Shown in pieces: positions 1 to 43,900 of a stretch of 64,000 nucleotides of DNA. The DNA is from Lytechinus variegatus (Eukaryota > Echinodermata > Echinoidea > Temnopleuroida > Toxopneustidae). The stretch covers positions 26,234,440-26,298,439 of the forward strand of contig NC_054756.1 of the NCBI RefSeq assembly GCF_018143015.1. Reading direction: 5' to 3'. Position 1 is the first letter of the stretch, and every line of letters starts with the position of its first letter. The notes beneath the pieces are model-generated. The model had not been told where the DNA came from. It made no database searches and worked only from the letters and a program-made list of their open reading frames with translations. The position numbers and the translations under genes are program-made.

Positions 1-360
1 ATTTCTAATGAAGGATGGTGGCAGTTTATTACAACATACATGTATTACACTACGATACAAAACGAATTTTGCATAAAATAATTTGAGCATGTCTTTTTAC
101 TGTCAAAATGTCAAATTTCAAGCTGAGTAGAAATAAAGATACAAGAGCACCGTTGACTCAAATATTTTCTTGCAGACTGCTTGGAAGTCTCATTTAAATT
201 GCAGTGTCCCTTTGGAGGGGGAGGGGGGGATATTTGACCCCAATCTGACGGTGATATATGATGGATCGATTGACCATTAAAGGTAAATATTAGTCTGCCC
301 AGTATTGAAAGTATATATATTTTACTGCAAGTTCCATTTTGGACATTTTTGAATTCTTAC

Positions 361-32952
<32,592 letters not shown>

Positions 32953-33882
32953 CTTGGTAAATGAAAGGATCCAGGAAAAACTAGATCGTTTAACCTGCTC
33001 TTATCAGCTCCCAGACATCTTCTCCTCGGAGCCGCTTGATCACACTGCTTGTCCATCTCTGGGCCGATCTCGGATTGAAAAGTCTCGGCTTATCTTGGCG
33101 TAAAGTTGTTTGGAAGATTATCATTTATATAATTTTTTGTCAATTGTCATCACGTTAATTGTCTTCAGTCTGTATTCATATTGCTAAAGAACTTTCCCAC
33201 GTTAGAGTACACCGCTTCTATAGATTGGCAAGATTTAGATTTATTCATTTCCGTTCAAGAAAAATAATTTAATCGAAGTAGCATTACAATTACATGTTCA
33301 ATATGATACGTTCGATGACAATTCATAACAAATAATGAAGATGAATTAACTAACTTCTAAAGAAAAGCAGAAGAGTAAAGTAAATAAACATGCCATTTCT
33401 CCTGACAATCTCCTGAAACACAAGATTGCTGTTATCAATAAACACAATCACTATGACTTCGATTTTCGGCTATTGTGATTCGAAGGCAATTGTGCACGTC
33501 TATGCGGGGTTATAGCTGCAAATCAGATCTTGTCCAAACATATCGATCATTTCCACCCCAATATCACACTTTGTTATAATATTAAATCTACTTCTTGACT
33601 AAACTTATAATAAATTATCCCAGTTGCTTATGAGTGATGTGGGCGCAGTGCATTGTCGGGAGAGGGGGGATTATTTCTAAAGATATTGATAATGATAATG
33701 AATGAACAATTAATATATTATTATTAAACTGTGATATATCATGATTATTTTCGTTTTATTTCAAGTGCTCTTAATCATTATATTGTGTTTATATTTTTCT
33801 GTAATAATAATATATGTAATTATGTTATATCTATAATTATAAATGATGGTGGTAGCAATGATAAATAATAACATGATATATA
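32953..33882. promoter_or_regulatory. Upstream region of the large gene (promoter expected, not resolved)
   Basis: The 930 bp between the start codon and the giant element must hold the 5' UTR and core promoter unless there are further non-coding exons. No clear TATA or initiator could be assigned. The distal half is very AT-rich. Confidence 0.3.
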
Positions 33883-36681
33883 CAGTGCGTCCCAGAAAAA
33901 ACGAAACCGAAATTTAGCGATCATTTATCATTACTTAATCATAAATAGAATAGACAAATGACCTACCAATTTAAAGCTTAGGATCTCCTCTTTCATCTGA
34001 TATTACTTAGGTTATTTTTTATTCACGCATGAGTGAGCAAAAACAATTTGAAGAAAGGATACCAAAACTCATTTGGCGGGGGGTATCTGGGTTTCAAAAA
34101 GAAAACCACATTTCTGAAAAGTTCAATATCTGCTCTCTAATTTGGTACCTAAATTACAGAAAATGGTCAAGAAATAAAAAAGTTCTGGTCATTCGAAATA
34201 AGGCTTGAATTTTAATAATTTCATAAAATGAAGAGGTTCTCCAGGCTGGCTTTCAAACTCACTCGACACTCTGTTGTGTTGACGATCAGCCATGCATTAA
34301 ATCTTTTGTTCACCATGCGAAAGCTTCTGTGGGAAACGGGTGTCTGGAAAGCGAAGACCGAAGACCGAAGACCGGGGACACGTATCACACTCGTGTGAAA
34401 GCGTTTGTAGTTCACGCACGAAGCGTGCACAAAGCAGTGCAAAGTGTGTACAAAACACGTGCGCGGGTTAGAATGGACTTTGGACCTTGCCCCCTACACA
34501 TGTTCTCCCATTGACATAACGCATGTCCCCGGTCTTCGATCTTCGTTTTCCAGACCTGTTGTTGGGTGTCTGGAAAACGAAGACAGAAGACCGGGCCATC
34601 GCATCCGTCTAGCTAAAATAAACCATTATTATATTCAGATCAAATTCAGGAATATTCTGATATTGGATATGTAATGAATTATGATTGGTTAATGATTAAT
34701 TGTATGGATATCGTAATGTGAATGATAATTGATTGAGCAATATATCGCGCTCAGCTCAGCTGGCATGAAAATTTTATACCATTGACATAACGCATGTCCC
34801 CGGTCTTCGATCTTCGTTTTCCAGACCTGTTGTTGGGTGTCTGGAAAACGAAGACAGAAGACCGGGGCCATCGCATCCGTCTAGCTAAAATAAACCATTA
34901 TTATATTCAGATCAAATTCAGGAATATTCTGATATTGGATATGTAATGAATTATGATTGGTTAATGATTAATTGTATGGATATCGTAATGTGAATGATAA
35001 TTGATTGAGCAATATATCGCGCTCAGCTCAGCTGGCATTAAAATTTTATACCATTGACATAACGCATGTCCCCGGTCTTCGATCTTCGTTTTCCAGACCT
35101 GTTGTTGGGTGTCTGGAAAACGAAGACAGAAGACCGGGGCCATCGCATCCGTCTAGCTAAAATAAACCATTATTATATTCAGATCAAATTCAGGAATATT
35201 CTGATATTGGATATGTTATCAGTTATAATTGGCTGATAAGTTAATGATTAATTGTATGGATCGTGATGCATGATAATTGATTGAGCAATATATCGCGCTC
35301 AGCTCAGCTGGCATTAAAATTTTATACCATTGACATAACGCATGTCCCCGGTCTTCGATCTTCGTTTTCCAGACCTGTTGTTGGGTGTCTGGAAAACGAA
35401 GACAGAAGACCGGGGCCATCGCATCCGTCTAGCTAAAATAAACCATTATTATATTCAGATCAAATTCAGGAATATTCTGATATTGGATATGTAATGAATT
35501 ATGATTGGTTAATGATTAATTGTATGGATATCGTAATGTGAATGATAATTGATTGAGCAATATATCGCGCTCAGCTGGCATTAAAATTTTATACCATTGA
35601 CATAACGCATGTCCCCGGTCTTCGATCTTCGTTTTCCAGACCTGTTGTTGGGTGTCTGGAAAACGAAGACAGAAGACCGGGGCCATCGTATCCGTCTAGC
35701 TAAAATAAACCATTATTATATTCAGATCAAATTCAGGAATATTCTGATATTGGATATGTAATGAATTATGATTGGTTAATGATTAATTGTATGGATATCG
35801 TAATGTGAATGATAATTGATTGAGCAATATATCGCGCTCAGCTCAGCTGGCATTAAAATTTTATACCATTGACATAACGCATGTCCCCGGTCTTCGATCT
35901 TCGTTTTCCAGACCTGTTGTTGGGTGTCTGGAAAACGAAGACAGAAGACCGGGGCCATCGTATCCGTCTAGCTAAAATAAACCATTATTATATTCAGATC
36001 AAATTTAGGAATATTCTGATATTGGATATGTAATGAATTATGATTGGTTAATGATTAATTGTATGGATATCGTAATGTGAATGATAATTGATTGAGCAAT
36101 ATATCGCGCTCAGCTCAGCTGGCATGAAAATTTTATACCATTGACATAACGCATGTCCCCGGTCTTCGATCTTCGTTTTCCAGACCTGTTGTTGGGTGTC
36201 TGGAAAACGAAGACAGAAGACCGGGGCCATCGTATCCGTCTAGCTAAAATAAACCATTATTATATTCAGATCAAATTCAGGAATATTCTGATATTGGATA
36301 TGTAATGAATTATGATTGGTTAATGATTAATTGTATGGATATCGTAATGTGAATGATAAATGATTGAGCAATATATCGCGCTCAGCTCAGCTGGCATGAA
36401 AATTTTATACCATTGACATAACGCATGTCCCCGGTCTTCGATCTTAGTTTTCCAGACCTGTTGTTGGGTGTCTGGAAAACGAAGACAGAAGACCGGGCCA
36501 TCGCATCCGTCTAGCTAAAATAAACCATTATTATATTCAGATCAAATTCAGGAATATTCTGATATTGGATATGTAATGAATTATTATTGGTATAATGATT
36601 AATTGTATGGATATCGTAATCTGAATGATAATTGATTGAGCAATATATCGCGCTCAGCTCAGCTGGCATTAAAATTTTATA

Positions 36682-37952
36682 GACCAATTTCACGGCCGGT
36701 TTATGTATTTGGCCCTCTATCGGCGACGCCATTGCTGCGGTGTGCAAGTGCGCTGACCGCGACTGGCTCTGTGTACAAATTCAATGAAAGATTACAGATA
36801 AGCTCTGATATTGTGTCATTAACTTCATCATAAATCAATAAAATAACGCATGGACACCTGGGTAGACGATGTAAGACAATGGCCATATCTGACCGATGAA
36901 GGTATGATGAATTTTTGCACTTTGGCTACTTTTTCCCCTTAGTTTTGTCAGTAAAAGTGAGTTGATGATGACCAAGAATCGCTGTTGGTTTTCATCAGGG
37001 AGCTCACTTCTTGTTGCTAGTAAATTGTGTTAGAGTAGTGGGAGAGTGAACGAGACATAGAGTGAGAGAGAGAGAGGATGAGAGAGAGGATGAGAGTATG
37101 TGTGAGAGGAGGGGGATAGGGAGAGGGGAATAGTGAGAAAGGGGGGGGGGGTAGTGAGAGAGAGAGAGAGGGACTGATATTTCCATCTAAGCATGATCAA
37201 ATAAATCCCCCCTCCCTCCCCCACAAAAAACCACCACCACCACATTTTATGCAGGCCTATAAGTATCCAAAAGGAGGGAGCAAGGCAAGAGAATAAAACA
37301 GAGAGGAAGGAGAAAGGAGGAAGGGGAAGAGAGGGCCAGGGCCCTGATTCATAAAAAGTTGTTATGATAGCAACTCCTGCTGGAATGTTAACTACCATGG
37401 TAACAGTGAGAATGCCCATTTCATAAAAAAGTTATGATAGCAACTCTTGCTGGAATGGCAATTTTTATTATAAAAGTCAATCAGGAAGCAGAATTCTCAC
37501 TTTTGCCATGGTAGTTACCGTTCCAGCAGGAGTTGCTATCATAGCAACTTTTTATGAAACAGGGCCCTGGCCCTCTCTTCCCCTTCCTCCCTCTTTTTTA
37601 TCTACTGGCGACGCATTCCTTCATCACGGCCTGGAAACCTATGCAGGGAGTACGGCTTCACACACAAACAGGCTTCATGAGTCCAAGGCGAGTGAATTTC
37701 ACATTCACTTTGCTTCCAATCCTGAAGCTTTCTCCAATTGTTGTGGCAATTGAACACAGCACAGCTGCGACCTGAACTTCTCCGATTAATGCTCATTGTG
37801 AATCTTACAAGAAATCTGCTCAATTGTTACAAAATAAAAAAAAAATCGAACGAATGTACCAAATACCCTATTGACTTGTGTACTATAAAAGTTGATTCGC
37901 CCACCGCAGCATGGCGACCAGTCTGCTGCCCTCTCACGTTGTGAAATTGGTC
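36682..37952. mobile_element. TIR element inserted in the left array (1271 bp)
   Basis: Ends GACCAATTTCAC and GTGAAATTGGTC flanked by a TATA duplication (36678-36681 and 37953-37956). The monomer sequence resumes exactly after the insertion. No transposase. It contains GA-rich repeats (37020-37180) and a large palindrome. Confidence 0.88.
37312..37598. mobile_element. Palindromic MITE nested in the 1271-bp element
   Basis: GAGGAAGGGGAAGAGAGGGC on the left is mirrored by GCCCTCTCTTCCCCTTCCTC (allowing one base offset) on the right. The inner part has ATAAAAAGTTGTTATGATAG and its complement. Arms exceed 90 bp. Confidence 0.8.
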
Positions 37953-40157
37953 TATACCATTGACATAACGCATGTCCCCGGTCTTCGATCTTCGTTTTCC
38001 AGACCTGTTGTTGGGTGTCTGGAAAACGAAGACAGAAGACCGGGGCCATCGCATCCGTCTAGCTAAAATAAACCATTATTATATTCAGATCAAATTCAGG
38101 AATATTCTGATATTGGATATGTTATCAGTTATAATTGGCTGATAAGTTAATGATTAATTGTATGGATCGTGATGCATGATAATTGATTGAGCAATATATC
38201 GCGCTCAGCTCAGCTGGCATTAAAATTTTATCCCTTTGACATAACGCATGTCCCCGGTCTTCGATCTTCGTTTTCCAGACCTGTTGTTGGGTGTCTGGAA
38301 AACGAAGACAGAAGACCGGGGCCATCGCATCCGTCTAGCTAAAATAAACCATTATTATATTCAGATCAAATTCAGGAATATTCTGATATTGGATATGTAA
38401 TGAATTATGATTGGTTAATGATTAATTGTATGGATATCGTAATGTGAATGATAATTGATTGAGCAATATATCGCGCTCAGCTGGCATTAAAATTTTATAC
38501 CATTGACATAACGCATGTCCCCGGTCTTCGATCTTCGTTTTCCAGACCTGTTGTTGGGTGTCTGGAAAACGAAGACAGAAGACCGGGGCCATCGTATCCG
38601 TCTAGCTAAAATAAACCATTATTATATTCAGATCAAATTCAGGAATATTCTGATATTGGATATGTAATGAATTATGATTGGTTAATGATTAATTGTATGG
38701 ATATCGTAATGTGAATGATAATTGATTGAGCAATATATCGCGCTCAGCTCAGCTGGCATGAAAATTTTATACCATTGACATAACGCATGTCCCCGGTCTT
38801 CGATCTTCGTTTTCCAGACCTGTTGTTGGGTGTCTGGAAAACGAAGACAGAAGACCGGGGCCATCGTATCCGTCTAGCTAAAATAAACCATTATTATATT
38901 CAGATCAAATTCAGGAATATTCTGATATTGGATATGTAATGAATTATGATTGGTTAATGATTAATTGTATGGATATCGTAATGTGAATGATAATTGATTG
39001 AGCAATATATCGCGCTCAGCTCAGCTGGCATGAAAATTTTATACCATTGACATAACGCATGTCCCCGGTCTTCGATCTTCGTTTTCCAGACCTGTTGTTG
39101 GGTGTCTGGAAAACGAAGACAGAAGACCGGGGCCATCGTATCCGTCTAGCTAAAATAAACCATTATTATATTCAGATCAAATTCAGGAATATTCTGATAT
39201 TGGATATGTAATGAATTATGATTGGTTAATGATTAATTGTATGGATATCGTAATGTGAATGATAAATGATTGAGCAATATATCGCGCTCAGCTCAGCTGG
39301 CATGAAAATTGTATACCATTGACATAACGCATGTCCCCGGTCTTCGATCTTCGTTTTCCAGACCTGTTGTTGGGTGTCTGGAAAACGAAGACAGAAGACC
39401 GGGGCCATCGCATCCGTCTAGCTAAAATAAACCATTATTATATTCAGATCAAATTCAGGAATATTCTGATATTGGATATGTTATCAGTTATAATTGGCTG
39501 ATAAGTTAATGATTAATTGTATGGATCGTGATGCATGATAATTGATTGAGCAATTATATCGCGCTCAGCTCAGCTGGCCTTAAAATTTTACTGCCATTGA
39601 CATAACGCATGTCCCCGGTCTTCGATCTTCGTTTTCCAGACCTGTTGTTGGGTGTCTGGAAAACGAAGACAGAAGACCGGGGATCGCATCGATCCGTCTT
39701 GCTAAAATAAACCATTATTTTATTCAGATCAAATTCAGGAATATTCTGATATTGGATATGTAATCAGTTACGATTGGTTGATAAGTTAATGATTAATTGT
39801 ATGGATATCGTGATGTGAATGATAATTGATTGAGCAATATATCGCGCTCAGCTCAGCTGGCATTAAAAATTTTACTACCATTGACATAACGCATGTCCCC
39901 GGTCTTCGATCTTCGTTTTCCAGACGTGTTGTTGGGTGTCTGGAAAACGAAGACCCGGATTTTGTCTAGGTAATTACCACTTATAGCGTGCTACGGACAC
40001 GTTTTCGTGCAATTGTACTTCGTTTTCTTCAAGTCGACTTATAAAAAGTTATATGTCGCCATGACGAGATATGATATGTTATAAAAGGTCATATAGCCTA
40101 TGTGGACATGGCATGATTAAGTTTCTCGCCAAGTCGATGGCACTTAAACGTGTAAAA

Positions 40158-40735
40158 GGGATGGTCCGGGCTGAAAATATTTATATTTTAATACATACAG
40201 TAGAATTCACTGAGCAATGTGCCGAAAATTTTATCAAAATCGGATAGCAAGTAATATTAAGTCATTGAAATTTAAAGTTTAGCAATATATTGTGAAAACA
40301 GTCGTCTTGAATATTCATTAGGCGGGCTGATATTGTCACATCTCCACTTTCCGTTTTCCTATGTTATTAAATATGATCATAATTTTTACATTATTTCATA
40401 CTTGTGCAAATAATATGTCTCCCTTATAATGAAAAAAGTTGCAGCAATGAATATTTGATGCACTAAATCAGTTGCCAATCCAATTTTTCTAGTTCTCGGA
40501 TGAAAAAAATTGAATAAACCTAATTTCACATACTAAAATACAAAAAAACAAGTGGAGATGTGACATCATCAGCCAACCTAATGAATATTAATGACGACTG
40601 TTTCCACAAAATATTGCTAAATTTTAAAATTCAATAACTTTGTTTATATCCGATTTTGATGAAATTTTCGGTATTGTACTCAGTGAATTCTACTCTATTC
40701 ATTAAGCTAAACATACTTTCAGCCCGGACCATCCC
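40158..40735. mobile_element. MITE with GGGATGGTCCGGGCTGAAAA ends, in the spacer
   Basis: Left GGGATGGTCCGGGCTGAAAA, right TTTCAGCCCGGACCATCCC. Internal GAATATTCATTAGG and its complement. 578 bp. Related to 60161-60717 and the outer element at 30437. Confidence 0.88.
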
Positions 40736-40968
40736 ATTAAAAACTCCGTATAAAATAAACCTAATTGTAATAGAAAGCAATGTCATCGACCTAAGACAGG
40801 TGGCAAGCGCGCCCTTGGAGAATGTTTTCCATACGGTCGGCGAACATGAAACACTAGTGTGTCGCTTGCTTACTACTTTGCGGTTAAACCCGAGACGTTC
40901 CCACGCGTACATTTCGAGACAGCAACATTCAGTACGCGTTTGGAAGAAAATTACCCTGTTTACACGTG

Positions 40969-41001
40969 CATCGGCTTTTGGTTCAGAACCAAAAGCCGAT
41001 G
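40969..41001. repeat. Perfect 33-base palindrome
   Basis: CATCGGCTTTTGGTTC, one A, then the exact complement. Located in the spacer of the giant element. Confidence 0.9.
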
Positions 41002-41999
41002 CAGAATTGGCTTTTGGTCTATCTTGCACCGCAGAATCGGCTTACCCTATCTGGGAATCGACGGGCAGACGACATTTGGATCTCTTAGTCTCGCCTTCAC
41101 CTCTTGTGGGCGAGACAAACAATGAGAGAGAGAAAGAGAATAAAGAAACAAGAGGAGAAAGGAAAAGGACGTAGAGTGAACAAATCTAATCATCCTGAAA
41201 TAGGGCCTACTATTAAACAAGTGAGAAAGGGGTTAGAAATAAAGAGATGGCAAAGTGAAATGGAAATTTTAGGCGGGAAAGGGATGGAAAAGAGGTCAAA
41301 TTAAACGGGATGTGAAAATGCTAACATGAAATCTGAATAGAAAACAGAAAAAACAAGGGGAAAAGAAAGAAATTAAGAACACAACAGCTAGTGGCTGTGT
41401 CAGGGCGGGGGGCTCCCCCCCTGAGATTTGCTGTGAAAAAAAATTGGCAGAGCAAAAAAAAGAGAGAAAGAAGAAAAGATAAAAGGAAAAGAAGAAGAAA
41501 AGATAAGTGGAAAATAAGAGGAGGAAGACGAGTGAATGAAATAATGTGAGGGGAAGACTTCCCAAAAAAAATCTTCCATGTTACTATAAAAAAAATCTTT
41601 GCTTTTGCTTCACGCCAGAATTGCCTTTTCGATGAGATTCGTATCTTGCTCAATACATGTAGGCTGATATGGAGCAAGTTTTGAATTTATTATACAAAAC
41701 ATAATTAGCTCGGACATCGAGCTTTCAATATTTTTTTCATTCACAAATTTAAGTGCTCTGTAAAATGTCCGTGTTATTGTCTACATATCAGCATCCGTGG
41801 AGCATTTTTTCTAAAGCTCACGCTGCGTGGTCACATTGTTTGATTTGCCAAGTTCCTATTGTCTATAATGTTTCATTAAAGAATGTATTCAGAAAGCCCA
41901 GATTCTAGGTCTAAATCTAAAACATGCGCGATAGCCTGCATGTTCTTTATTTAAAATATATTTGAATTATCCAGTTTCACATCATAATATCAATAATTG

Positions 42000-42620
42000 T
42001 CTGCTCGCGCCTCACGATCGCATTAGTAATGATACCCAATTAACTATATCTTATTTATGATTTACAAAATATGAATAGTGTCCCGCTTTTAGGTCTGAAA
42101 TCTCTTTTTTTTCCTCTCGCGCTTCGCGCTCGCATCCATTGTTTCGTTACATACCTATCCATTTTATTGATACAAAAAAGTAATTACCATTCTTTTAGGT
42201 CGGAATGTTAAAAAAATGCTTTATTGAAATATATACCGTCTTCGTGGGTACCTATAAACAGTCCTTAACAGGTCCCTTTTCGATAATGCTAGGACAGTTA
42301 ATAACAATTTCTGCTCGCGCTTTGCGCTTGCAGTAATTATCTAGTTACATACGCATCTTGTTCAGGTTCACAAACATTGCCCAGAATAGTCAATTTTCAG
42401 GTTAAAATATATACATGCGATTCTAAAAATTTTCAGCTCGCGCTTCGCGCTCACATATATGGAGCTTAAAATATCAAGATTTGAAGTTAATATACAAAAC
42501 ATATTTTATCTCGGATATCGAGCTTTCATTATTTTTTCAATTTACAAATTGATTTTTTCTTGAAAGTGCTATGTAGGTCTAAATATTAATATTTTCAGCT
42601 CACGCTGCTCAGTCGCATTA
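42000..42620. repeat. GCTCGCGCTTCGCGCTCGCA motif repeats
   Basis: Palindromic GC motif variants recur at about 42003, 42114, 42313, 42436 and 42598 in AT-rich DNA, each followed by similar AT-rich text (GTTACATAC...). A decayed tandem repeat within the spacer of the giant element. Confidence 0.65.
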
Positions 42621-42832
42621 TTTGATTTGCATAGGTCTACTTCTATATATATTCTTACGTACCGTCCTTAAAATGCATCTTAAACGAATGGTTTACTATC
42701 ATGATTGCCAATTTGTTTAGAAAAAACACTGTTTTTGATTATGTCATATTCTTTACAATTGTTTACAATTTAGTAATTTTGTACTTAATTTCCTCCTTTA
42801 ATGTTGCTTTCATCCAAGAGTAAAACACAAAA

Positions 42833-42885
42833 AACACCTTGTAATTTTACCATTTAGGGCCTAAATGGTAAAATTACAAGGTGTT
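42833..42885. repeat. Perfect 53-base palindrome
   Basis: Twenty-six base arms starting AACACCTTGTAATTTTACCA around a single G. Located in the spacer of the giant element. Confidence 0.9.
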
Positions 42886-43507
42886 CTTGTTTGTATTATC
42901 TTTGCATAAAGTTTTTGAGCTTGCTGGAATGTGCACCAATCGTTTCATAATTTTTAGCTTCTTATTAGTTGAATTGTTTTAAAATAACAGGATTATAAGT
43001 CCTACTTGACAGTGTTAGTGTTGATAGATGCGTTATCGACTTTCAATATATTTTTACCTATAAAGGTGTCTTTTTACGTTTTATCTATTTGCCTGATTTC
43101 TTTCCTGAAATTGAACCCAAAATAAATATTTAAAAAATCAGATCAGTTGGAATCGGAGATATTCAACATTTGTGATTATTATGACTAATCGTGTTCAATT
43201 GATCTATGAAAACTTAGTATGAGGGCCAGTTTACACATTTTCTGATGAATATACGCATAGCCAAACGGGAGATTTCGGGTGCAAGACCCCCCCCCCCCAT
43301 TTTTCATGATGCAGAAGGCGCCGCTAAACAAAAAAAACCGAAGAAAGAAGAAAGTGAGAGAAAAGGAAAAGAGCAATATCAAAGAGAAATAAAAATTATC
43401 AAGGTAAGATAATGTAGAAAATATTTCGAAAAACCTGTGCCACCGACCAAAACTTAAAAAGGGTCCCGCTTCTAACATTAATGCTGGAGAGAAGGGATGA
43501 CTTTATG

Positions 43508-43790
43508 GGGGGAAATTGTCCGGGGGATAATTGTCCTCGATGGTTTTTGTCCGGGGGCTAATTGTCCTCGAGGATAATTGTCAGGGGGGTAAGTGTCCTC
43601 GGGGGGCTTATTGTCCGGGGGTAGTTGTTCGGGGGGTAGTTGTCCGGGGGGAATTGTCCGAGGGTGATTGTCCAGGGGGTAGTTGTCCGGGGTAGTTGTC
43701 CGGGGGGTAATTGTCCGGGGGTAATTGTCCTCGGGGGTAATTGTCCGCGGGGTAGTTGTCCGGGGTAATTGTCCGGGGGGTAATTTTCCT
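43508..43790. repeat. G-rich minisatellite (about 15-18 bp unit)
   Basis: Units of the form GGGGGGTAATTGTCC repeat about 17 times, with variants GGGGTAGTTGTCC and CTCGGGGG. The G runs are dense enough for quadruplex formation. It sits near the inner edge of the right arm. Confidence 0.9.
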
Positions 43791-43900
43791 AGAACCATTC
43801 ACACAAATAACCATAACTTATCCGCAGCCAATCATAGCAGATGACGTATCCAAGATCAAAATATTCTTGAACTGGTGCTGAATATTATAGGCCTATCTTA

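Larger units (their letters stand above)
34500..39969 (-). repeat. Left array of about 272-bp monomers (about 16)
   Basis: Head-to-tail monomers, each with CCCCGGTCTTCGATCTTCGT, a 12-base loop and GTCTGGAAAACGAAGACAGA, then an AT-rich part and ATATATCGCGCTCAGCTCAG. The array is interrupted by the insertion at 36682-37952. Its last monomer is degenerate, and the arm ends in ATTTTGTCTAG. Confidence 0.92.

Noticed and set aside
37030..37419. 129-codon minus-strand frame rich in Ser, Leu and Pro
   Set aside because: Produced by the GA-rich simple repeat and MITE arm. Not a gene.
40656..41174. 172-codon plus-strand open frame in the spacer of the giant element
   Set aside because: Its start lies in the right end of a MITE and it crosses a perfect palindrome. 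No transposase motif.
43478..43814. Pro/Thr/Asn-rich open frames (NYPPDNYP type)
   Set aside because: Pure translation of the G-rich minisatellite.
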